The notes under the pieces are model-generated. The model saw only the letters and a list, made by a program, of their open reading frames with translations. It was not told where the DNA came from and did no database searches. Made by a program: the position numbers and the translations under genes. A DNA stretch of 36,851 nucleotides from Desulfobacteraceae bacterium (lineage in GTDB: Bacteria > Desulfobacterota > DSM-4660 > Desulfatiglandales > B25-G16): NCBI GenBank assembly GCA_030612685.1, contig JAUWNK010000008.1, positions 1 to 36,851 on the forward strand, given 5' to 3'. Shown here one piece after another: positions 31,137 to 36,851 of this stretch. The first letter of the stretch is position 1. The number at the start of each line of letters is the position of its first letter.

Positions 31137-33358
31137 TATTGTTGGCTGTTCTCCGGAGTGTTCCCCTCTTTTTCGTGACTCTGCGATTCAGTTGAGTCTT
31201 GTTCATTTTCAATAATTTCCAACTTCGCCTTCCGATGAACCTGAGTGAACTGCAAGGCCACTTTCTCTTCAAAAGTCTTACTATCAATTGATGCTGGATC
31301 AAAGGTATCTAAGAAATGCTTCCCATATTGCCGTTCGATACTTTCGCATACAATGTCTGGGTTGATAGTTTTAGTCAGCGAATCGTACTGTTCCCGCTTG
31401 AAATCACCTTTGATTGGAAGGCCACTTTCCATCCCCCATGCCGTTGAAATATACGTTTTTAAGAGTTCCGTGACAGTTTCCGGTTTAGCTTCCAAAGCTT
31501 TTCGTATGTGGGCTTCAGTAGCCTGCTTGCAGTCCCAATGGGACCATGCCCATAGAATAAGCGGAGTATGCCTGCCATACTCTATATAAACCGGGGTTTC
31601 CTCCGCTTTTGAAGCGATTCGTTCAGCGACGAGTCCCCCCAACTCATCCTCCACAGCCTTTTCAAACAGACGTTCACTATCATCTTTTTCCTCACCCGTT
31701 CTAAACCACCTCAAACATTCCACTGCAAAGGGCAACGGTACAGCAATAGATAGAATGTTTTTCGCATACTTTAGTTGGTCCTCTTGCAATATATTTTTGG
31801 CCAACTGCGCAATCAATATACTGGCTTGGCTGAAAGGAGTCGTGAAAGAAAAGAGAACATCAGGGTTCGGAAAGGTTTCACCTGAGAGTGCTAAAGCAGT
31901 TCCAAGGGTGCTACTAATGACAGGGATAAGACCCTTCTCTCTATATCTTAATTTTTTGATAACTTTTTCAGCATTGCGGGAGGTCAACAAATCTTTCAGC
32001 ATTGCAGCTGTTGCTCCTATTTTATCTTCCTTGCATTTCTCCAAGAGATTTTCGATTTTACGATCTGGAACGTCATCCTCAGGAATAGCGTAACTAAAGT
32101 ATCGGTCAAAATATTCCTTAGAGGCTACACTTTGTTCTTCTGCCCAGGTTTTTTCCCAATCCGTGCCATAGTGAACGTTTCCATAAAGTCCAGATAATCT
32201 TGGGAATAATGTCTTTAGTAGCTCTCTTATACAGGTTGCATCTTCATTGGGGAATTGGTCGATGGCTTGATCTATAGACTTTACAGCGGATTCTTTTTCT
32301 TTTGTCCTGTCAAAGCCAGCGTTTGAATGAGTCCCTGCAAAAAGCTCACGATTACGCCTTATGAATGTGTAAAGACTTGGATAAAAGACCCTGATACCTT
32401 CGATTAGCAATAGATCAACCGGGTTCACCTCCCCAGCGACAATCGGGAGCGCAAAAGTTAAGGCATTCGCATATCTCTTGCACATTCGTGGGGTCTTTAG
32501 ACGGTTTTCTATCCCATCCACAAAATGTCTCACAAAAGATTGTACCTGCTCCTCAGTTAGTGAAACCCCTGAAATCTTTATCGCTTCATCCACGCCCTCA
32601 AAACAAAATTGGCGTAGGGAGATCTGGTCCGCAGGCGGCAACCGCAATGGAACCTGAACGATTTTCTCTAAAAAACTCTGTCCTGATTCCTCGGTTCCTG
32701 TGGCATAGCGTTCTTGTAAAGCTGCTGAAACCATAGAATCGTCAAAAGCAAGTATATAGGCTGTGTAAGAAAAATCTGCCGATAGTTTTACAAGACGAAA
32801 AATCGCATGTACCTCGTTCTTGTCTAAACGATCAATGTCGTCCATCAGAACTACAATACGTTTCTTTTCTTCAACAAGAAGATCTTCGATCCGTTTGCGC
32901 AATTCCTCCAAATCAATTGATGATAGGATCTTTCCTGCTTCAGTTGTTGCCTTTCCTGGCGATAAGCCCATTCCAAAAAGCGAAAAAGATAGAGGCGCAA
33001 GCAACGTCCCATACTCTTGGAACCATTTCCCGATCTTCTCCTTCTTTGAGGATAGTGTTCTACCTAAAGCATCAGCTAAAGTTCCGAAATAGCTTAGAAG
33101 GAGTGTTGTTTCGTCTTTAAATCGCCATGGATTAAAGCGGACGCAAACTACTGATTCTTGTGAAAGGAGCTCACATTCGATGAAATTAAGGATAGATGTT
33201 TTCCCCTCGCCCCAAGTGCCATAAATAGCAACTACTATGCTGCTTGGGTCGCGTCGAGCTGCAACAGTTTCAGCTATGCGCTGCGCAAATGGCCATCTCC
33301 TAAATCGATCTTCTGCTTGATTTTTTACTGGTGCATCCGCTGCGTAACTTTTTGTCAT
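31136..33358 (-). CDS. KAP-family P-loop NTPase
   Basis: This 740-residue protein has Walker A IYGTWGEGKTS (46-55), then the KAP-typical VCVRFNPWRFKDE and Walker B VVLMDDIDRLD (169-179). ILAFDDSMV (sensor region) and FLEKIVQVPLRLPP follow. Between A and B a segment GTLLAPLSFSLFGMGLSPG (about 117-135) is hydrophobic enough to touch the membrane, as in many KAP proteins, though it is weak. The C-terminal 450 residues are helical with no family I know. KAP NTPases occur in phage-defence and toxin contexts; the role here is inferred from neighbours. AGGAA lies before the ATG. A hairpin sits between it and the zincin gene. Confidence 0.85.
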   Translation of the reverse strand: MTKSYAADAPVKNQAEDRFRRWPFAQRIAETVAARRDPSSIVVAIYGTWGEGKTSILNFIECELLSQESVVCVRFNPWRFKDETTLLLSYFGTLADALGRTLSSKKEKIGKWFQEYGTLLAPLSFSLFGMGLSPGKATTEAGKILSSIDLEELRKRIEDLLVEEKKRIVVLMDDIDRLDKNEVHAIFRLVKLSADFSYTAYILAFDDSMVSAALQERYATGTEESGQSFLEKIVQVPLRLPPADQISLRQFCFEGVDEAIKISGVSLTEEQVQSFVRHFVDGIENRLKTPRMCKRYANALTFALPIVAGEVNPVDLLLIEGIRVFYPSLYTFIRRNRELFAGTHSNAGFDRTKEKESAVKSIDQAIDQFPNEDATCIRELLKTLFPRLSGLYGNVHYGTDWEKTWAEEQSVASKEYFDRYFSYAIPEDDVPDRKIENLLEKCKEDKIGATAAMLKDLLTSRNAEKVIKKLRYREKGLIPVISSTLGTALALSGETFPNPDVLFSFTTPFSQASILIAQLAKNILQEDQLKYAKNILSIAVPLPFAVECLRWFRTGEEKDDSERLFEKAVEDELGGLVAERIASKAEETPVYIEYGRHTPLILWAWSHWDCKQATEAHIRKALEAKPETVTELLKTYISTAWGMESGLPIKGDFKREQYDSLTKTINPDIVCESIERQYGKHFLDTFDPASIDSKTFEEKVALQFTQVHRKAKLEIIENEQDSTESQSHEKEGNTPENSQQ

Positions 33359-33885
33359 AGATAGTTCCTAATTTTCTGACAGTATTTAGACAGCCAACAA
33401 GTTATTGTATAGTTTCTCTCTAATATCAAATTGAAAATATCTTGATAACTAATATTTCTATTCTCTATTAATTATCTATCTGGATAATACCATTTTTTAA
33501 TATTATACATAAACTGGATAAATTCATATGATACATCTCCATTCTTCAAACTTACACTCAAACTATCCAATGGACTTTTTATCCTGCCAATGTCCTTATT
33601 GCTTACATGCGTATAGATTTCTGTGGTTTTAGAACTCTTATGCCCCTTCTTTTTAGGGACCCTTTTTGGATTTTATATGTGAAATAGCCTTTGATAGCCT
33701 TTGGATTACCATTTCCTGACCCATGACCTCCATTACCTCAAAGATTCCAGGGTTGACTGTTTTTCCTGTCAATGCCACCCGTATCTGCAATCCCCCAACC
33801 CCTTAGCCCACCAGTCAATTATTAGTCCAATTAGTCAAGGATTCCCCCTATCTCCTCCTGTGAAGTGGAGTGCGGCCATTATTTA
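33359..33885. other. Gene-free stretch with the gltX-end duplication
   Basis: 33359-33531 is very AT-rich upstream DNA of the KAP gene, with no identifiable gene. 33532-33783 is a diverged copy of the gltX 3' end. 33784-33885 has runs of C and no recognisable feature. Confidence 0.7.
33532..33783 (-). pseudogene. Diverged second copy of the gltX 3' end plus flank
   Basis: This aligns with 34424-34675, estimated by eye at 85-90% identity over about 250 bases. It includes both the last 43 or so codons of gltX and about 120 bases downstream of its stop. Translated on the minus strand it reads RVALTGKTVNPGIFEVMEVM and ISHIKSKKGP with a stop at 33653-33655. The intact gene has TVSPGIFEIMEVM. Most differences are silent or conservative, so this is not a decayed recent duplicate but looks like the gltX end of another lineage. 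Together with the intact copy it brackets the toxin-antitoxin genes. Confidence 0.85.
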
Positions 33886-34119
33886 TCAAGCGAAATTAGC
33901 TACGGGAACTTCTCGTATGATTGCAAAACTCTTTTTATGAAGCTTGATCCTTTCAATTTCGTGGAGTGTTTCGGCTTCAAGGTAGCTTTCACCGCAATGG
34001 GGGCATGTCACAATAGGGACATTTTCAATAACTAATATATCTTTGCCTTTACCATATGTTTTTGCAATTCTCCGAATTCTCGCACCTTCTTTTTCGCAAA
34101 TATCACATACCATATTCAT
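33886..34119 (-). CDS. YgiT-type zinc-finger antitoxin
   Basis: This 77-residue protein begins MNMVCDICEKEGARIRRIAK and has CDIC near residues 5-8 and CPHC near residues 38-41, the two CxxC pairs of the YgiT/MqsA N-terminal zinc domain. ESYLEAETLHEIERIKLHKK follows. It lacks the helix-turn-helix domain of full MqsA, as is common for the short antitoxins that follow DUF4258 toxins. It lies 17 bases after the DUF4258 gene on the same strand, toxin first. It probably binds the toxin; a repressor role is uncertain. Confidence 0.88.
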   Translation of the reverse strand: MNMVCDICEKEGARIRRIAKTYGKGKDILVIENVPIVTCPHCGESYLEAETLHEIERIKLHKKSFAIIREVPVANFA

Positions 34120-34136
34120 ACCTCATTTAAGGTTTG

Positions 34137-34418
34137 TTATAGTTTATACACGGTAATAATAACTAATTTGCCAGTTGGGCTCAGTTTAGTGATAACCTCG
34201 ACTTCACCGCCGGAAATCGTCTGCCCGTTAACTTTATATTTCCATTCAGCAAAATCCTTGTCTCTTTGACGTTCCAGAATTTTACCATTAAGTATACCAC
34301 ATTCAACGTCATAAATGGTTAACTCATCATTATCCATCTCCTCTTCTGCATGAAGAGTCATTATGTATTCTCTCTTACGGATTTTCTCCCGCATTGACTT
34401 CAAGATTCGATCAAACAT
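34137..34418 (-). CDS. DUF4258 family toxin
   Basis: This 93-residue protein has the DUF4258 pattern: REYIMTLHAEEEMDNDELTI near residue 18, DVECGILNGKILERQRDKD, YKVNGQTISGGEVEVITKL, and the end GKLVIITVYKL. The fold is RelE/MqsR-like, and the family is thought to act on RNA in translation. The first 16 residues (MFDRILKSMREKIRKR) form an amphipathic helix. No Shine-Dalgarno is seen. The ATG lies six bases inside the left edge of the gltX-homologous segment, so the transcription start may lie in gltX-derived DNA. Confidence 0.88.
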   Translation of the reverse strand: MFDRILKSMREKIRKREYIMTLHAEEEMDNDELTIYDVECGILNGKILERQRDKDFAEWKYKVNGQTISGGEVEVITKLSPTGKLVIITVYKL

Positions 34419-34423
34419 TATTG

Positions 34424-34675
34424 TACATCTCCATTCTTCAAACTTTCATTCAAATTATCCAATGGGTTTTTTATCCTGCCAATGTCCTTATTGCTTACAT
34501 GCGTATAGATTTATGTGGCTTAGAAATCTTATACCTTTTCTTTTTAGGGGCCTTTCTTGGATTTTATATGTGAAATGGCGTTTGATAGCCTTTTGATTAC
34601 CATTTCCTGGCCCATGACCTCCATTATCTCAAAGATTCCAGGACTGACTGTTTTTCCTGTTAAGGCCACCCTTAG
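34424..34675. repeat. gltX-end direct repeat, copy within the intact gene
   Basis: This segment contains the last codons of the intact gltX and its downstream flank, and is the partner of 33532-33783, about 890 bases away in the same orientation. The left edge of homology (TACATCTCCATTCTTCAAAC) lies five bases upstream of the toxin start. Confidence 0.85.
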
Positions 34676-35956
34676 AGGTTGGGCTACCTTGCCAAGCTTT
34701 ATCTGATGCCTTTCTAAAAATATGGAAAAGATATTCTCCAGTTGCTCCTGGGCGAAGCTTGGTGCACCTTTAAGATCCAATAGCAGATCTTTTAAGATTT
34801 CCAATACTTCAGGTATTAAAAACCTTTCATCAGCCTGCTTTTCATAGTCGATTTCTTTAAAGAAGAAGAGAGCACCCTGGGCCATCTCGAGGAGGGTCTT
34901 TGATCTTGCCTTTAAGGTTCTTAGAGCCCCTTTAACCTTTTCTCTGCTTAAGTTTGAGCATCCGAGATTAGTGAGAAAGGGGATCAAGAGTTCGGCAAGA
35001 TTGCCATCATCCGCCTCCCTGATGTATTTTGCATTAAGATCGAGAAGTTTTTCCATATTAAAGATACCCGAGGATTTTCCCACATGATCAAGAGAAAATA
35101 GTTCAATCAGTTCTTGAACAGTGAATTTCTCCTGATCACCATAGGCCCATCCAAGGCGGGCCAGGGAGTTTACCAGGGCATGGGGCAGGAAACCCATCTC
35201 TTTATAGGCCAGAACAGAGGTTGCCCCATGTCTTTTGCTTAAGGGGCTTTTGTCCGGACCAAGAATCATGGGCAGATGAGCATACTGTGGAATTGGCTCA
35301 CCAAGGGCATTGTATATAAGGATCTGGCGAGGTGTATTGTTTATATGATCATCTCCCCTGATAACATGAGTGATGCCTGATTTGATATCGTCTGTCACTA
35401 CAGCCATATGATAGGTAACAGAGCCGTCAGAGCGCTGTAAGATCAGATCATCAAGTTGCTCATTTTCAATAGAGATAACCCCTTTGACCAGGTCCTTAAA
35501 TCTTGTTGTCCCGGATAGGGGGCTCTTCAGCCTTATTACAGCGTCTGGGGATTTTCCAAGGCCAAGTTCCCTGCATTTACCATCATATTTGGGTTTCAAT
35601 CCCCTTTCTTTCGCCTCTATCCTCTTCCTCTCTAACTCATCCGGGCTACAATTACAGTAATAGGCCTTCTTAGAGGAAAGAAGCCTTTCAATGAATTCAT
35701 TATAGATCTCAGCCCTCTGGGACTGAAAGTATGGACCCTCATCCCAGTCAAGACCAAGCCATTTCATAGATTCAATGATAGAATCTATAGCCTCTTTTGA
35801 AGACCTGGCCCTGTCTGTATCTTCTATCCGGAGTACAAATTTTCCATTATGGTGCAGGGCGAAAAGCCAGTTGAAGAGGGCTGTTCTGGCTCCTCCAATA
35901 TGTAGGGTGCCTGTTGGGCTTGGAGGGAATCTGGTGACAACCTGTTTTTTATTCAT
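34544..35956 (-). CDS. gltX: Glutamyl-tRNA synthetase
   Basis: Charges tRNA(Glu), which also feeds HemA for tetrapyrroles. Length 470 residues is normal. The HIGH motif is in FPPSPTGTLHIGGARTALFN (about 10-29), the KMSKS-type motif in SPLSKRHGATS (about 237-247), and a zinc site uses CNC (101, 103) and Cys128 in DGKCR. The last residues, ISHIKSKKGP, are complete, but their nucleotide sequence is duplicated at 33532-33783. The start ATG has no clear ribosome site. Downstream gltX DNA serves as the border of an acquired toxin-antitoxin pair. Confidence 0.97.
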   Translation of the reverse strand: MNKKQVVTRFPPSPTGTLHIGGARTALFNWLFALHHNGKFVLRIEDTDRARSSKEAIDSIIESMKWLGLDWDEGPYFQSQRAEIYNEFIERLLSSKKAYYCNCSPDELERKRIEAKERGLKPKYDGKCRELGLGKSPDAVIRLKSPLSGTTRFKDLVKGVISIENEQLDDLILQRSDGSVTYHMAVVTDDIKSGITHVIRGDDHINNTPRQILIYNALGEPIPQYAHLPMILGPDKSPLSKRHGATSVLAYKEMGFLPHALVNSLARLGWAYGDQEKFTVQELIELFSLDHVGKSSGIFNMEKLLDLNAKYIREADDGNLAELLIPFLTNLGCSNLSREKVKGALRTLKARSKTLLEMAQGALFFFKEIDYEKQADERFLIPEVLEILKDLLLDLKGAPSFAQEQLENIFSIFLERHQIKLGKVAQPLRVALTGKTVSPGIFEIMEVMGQEMVIKRLSNAISHIKSKKGP

Positions 35957-36053
35957 TTCAGCTATTCTTTAGACAGGATAACAGGATAAACATGATATAA
36001 ATCCGCCTTAAGTCTGGCGGATAAATCCAGTTAATCAAAAAGAGCTATTACAA

Positions 36054-36157
36054 CCCTGGCCCAGACCTGATGTACAAGGATTATGTTCTATAGCTCTTGA
36101 TTCCGAATTATTACAATGACAACAACGTGTTCCGGGCAACTCGCACCAAGGTGGGCC
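36054..36157. repeat. Dispersed-repeat copy 3
   Basis: Begins CCCTGGCCCAG and ends CGCACCAAGGTGGGCCT, the same ends as the copies at 5108 and 36187. The interior shares only weak similarity with the other copies. Confidence 0.55.
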
Positions 36158-36186
36158 TAAAGGAGGTTATAAATTATCTTGTTAAT

Positions 36187-36289
36187 CCCTGGCCCAGAAC
36201 TGGCTTATGTGCTTAATATGCTGACCCGAGCACGTAACGCCCCATAGACTTAGCAGGCTTATTTAAGTATGTAGCTCCAGGGCGGGCCT
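36187..36289. repeat. Dispersed-repeat copy 4
   Basis: Begins CCCTGGCCCAG and ends CTCCAGGGCGGGCCT. The interior aligns with copy 2 (16622-16753) in order and spacing over about 95 bases. It ends 10 bases before the stop of the downstream oxidoreductase gene. Confidence 0.6.
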
Positions 36290-36298
36290 GTTATCCTG

Positions 36299-36851
36299 TC
36301 AAATGTTTTTTAGGTCAAAATTTTCTGCTAATTTCTGGCCCAATTCCAGGGCTTGCTTATTATACCCCAAAACCCCAGCCGGAATCCTATTCTCAAGCAC
36401 CTTCATGATTGATTCTGGTTTAATTAGTTGGGTAAGATTAATCAAGGCTCCAAGCATGCAGATATTAAAGACAATAGGCCTTCCGATTTTATCCATAACT
36501 TGTCTGTACATATTTAGCTCTACCTGCCTGGCATCCACTTTTTTTTCTTGTTTGACATAATAACTATCAGTCAATAGAAGCCCGCCAGGCCTGATAAGAT
36601 TAGAGAATTTATTATATGCATCCTGAGTGAGACACACAAGGGCATTGGGCTGGATAACCTTGGGAAAGAGTATGTCAGTGTCAGCAATGATTACATCAGA
36701 GCGGCTGGCACCTCCCCTGGCCTCTGGACCGTATGATTGGGACTGTACCGCATTTAGTCCTTCATGTAGAATTGCTGCTTCAGCAAGGATGATAGCTGCC
36801 GTGATTACACCCTGTCCACCTGAACCAGAGAAGATAATTCTACATCTTTCC
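36299..36851 (-). CDS. korC: 2-oxoacid:ferredoxin oxidoreductase gamma subunit, partial (start off the window)
   Basis: The frame is open from the window edge and reads RIIFSGSGGQGVITAAIILA, the glycine-rich gamma signature. SYGPEARGGASRSDVIIADT and PNALVCLTQDAYNKF follow. About 183 residues are visible and only a few at the N-terminus are missing. The sequence resembles KorC of 2-oxoglutarate enzymes more than the VorC-like gamma subunit at 21238. It differs strongly from that one, so these are two enzymes and not a duplication. The other subunits would lie upstream, past the right edge. A dispersed repeat follows the stop codon. Confidence 0.9.
   Translation of the reverse strand, partial: ERCRIIFSGSGGQGVITAAIILAEAAILHEGLNAVQSQSYGPEARGGASRSDVIIADTDILFPKVIQPNALVCLTQDAYNKFSNLIRPGGLLLTDSYYVKQEKKVDARQVELNMYRQVMDKIGRPIVFNICMLGALINLTQLIKPESIMKVLENRIPAGVLGYNKQALELGQKLAENFDLKNI

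Larger units (their letters stand above)
35957..36298. other. Gene-free stretch with two dispersed-repeat copies
   Basis: There is no gene here. An ATCCGCC/GGCGGAT palindrome is at 36001-36022, followed by repeat copies 3 and 4. The stretch must include the gltX promoter on the minus strand, but no clear pair of boxes is seen. Confidence 0.6.

Noticed and set aside
31063-31302. 79-codon minus-strand frame at the end of the KAP gene
   Set aside because: It overlaps the KAP coding region in another frame and runs through the hairpin; it has no independent support.
33532-33783. Second gltX copy as a recent tandem duplication
   Set aside because: Many silent differences with a nearly unchanged protein sequence argue for divergence in another lineage before the two copies came together here.
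1-36851. CRISPR array, tRNA, rRNA or known riboswitch
   Set aside because: I looked for regular spacer-repeat patterns, cloverleaf-like sequence next to gltX and hemA, and T-box, cobalamin or SAM-type leaders. None was convincing by eye.

Overview
The window carries about 30 protein genes, several decayed genes and many short inverted or dispersed repeats. It reads as the chromosome of an anaerobic bacterium, most likely a Desulfobacterota-like (former Deltaproteobacteria) lineage. That is inference from gene content and neighbourhood, not from a marker comparison. The supporting content is: the C5 tetrapyrrole route with a glutamyl-tRNA reductase / CcsA-type membrane protein / siroheme-synthase N-domain operon; four-subunit ferredoxin-linked 2-oxoacid oxidoreductases; a Memo-like AmmeMemoRadiSam B protein; and radical SAM and acyl-CoA enzymes. 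No rRNA, tRNA, CRISPR array or intact transposase was seen.

Layout. 1-673: partial metallo-beta-lactamase-fold hydrolase. 971-1246: small unknown protein. 1.38-1.60 kb: repeat element. 1.9-4.4 kb: two family-4-type glycosyltransferases. 4.5-8.1 kb: MoaE-like protein, then hemA, ccsA and precorrin-2 dehydrogenase, all on the minus strand. 8.3-9.5 kb: radical SAM protein. 9.8-11.0 kb: two small proteins and a YihY/BrkB membrane protein. 11.2-14.4 kb: an endonuclease Q-like PHP protein fused to a UvrD-type helicase. 14.5-15.1 kb: a ribbon-helix-helix / PemK-type toxin-antitoxin pair. 15.3-18.0 kb: a Cys-rich protein, methionine aminopeptidase and a Memo-like protein. 18.2-18.8 kb: CDP-alcohol phosphatidyltransferase. 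19.0-24.7 kb: a VOR/KOR-type oxidoreductase operon with a tandem ACT protein, then acyl-CoA dehydrogenase and a convergent crotonase-fold protein.

25.0-34.4 kb is an accessory, defence-flavoured region: a broken deaminase-ATPase gene, a repeat element with 15-bp terminal inverted repeats, a single-chain restriction-modification enzyme, an HExxH zincin-like protein, a KAP-family P-loop NTPase, and a DUF4258/YgiT-type toxin-antitoxin pair. That last pair is bracketed by an intact gltX and a diverged second copy of the gltX 3' end. 34.5-36.85 kb: gltX and the end of a second 2-oxoacid oxidoreductase gamma subunit.

How the genes fit together. hemA makes the first tetrapyrrole precursor. The siroheme N-domain protein and the CcsA-like protein serve siroheme and cytochrome c. 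The oxidoreductase, ACT, acyl-CoA dehydrogenase and crotonase genes point to ferredoxin-coupled breakdown of 2-oxoacids and acyl-CoAs. The strongest novelty candidates are: the EndoQ-UvrD fusion, which carries two possible sliding-clamp-binding motifs; the toxin-antitoxin cargo beside gltX; the uncharacterised KAP plus zincin pair next to a restriction enzyme; the nonsense-split deaminase-ATPase; and a 28-base sequence (one mismatch) that ends in the start codon of two unrelated genes.
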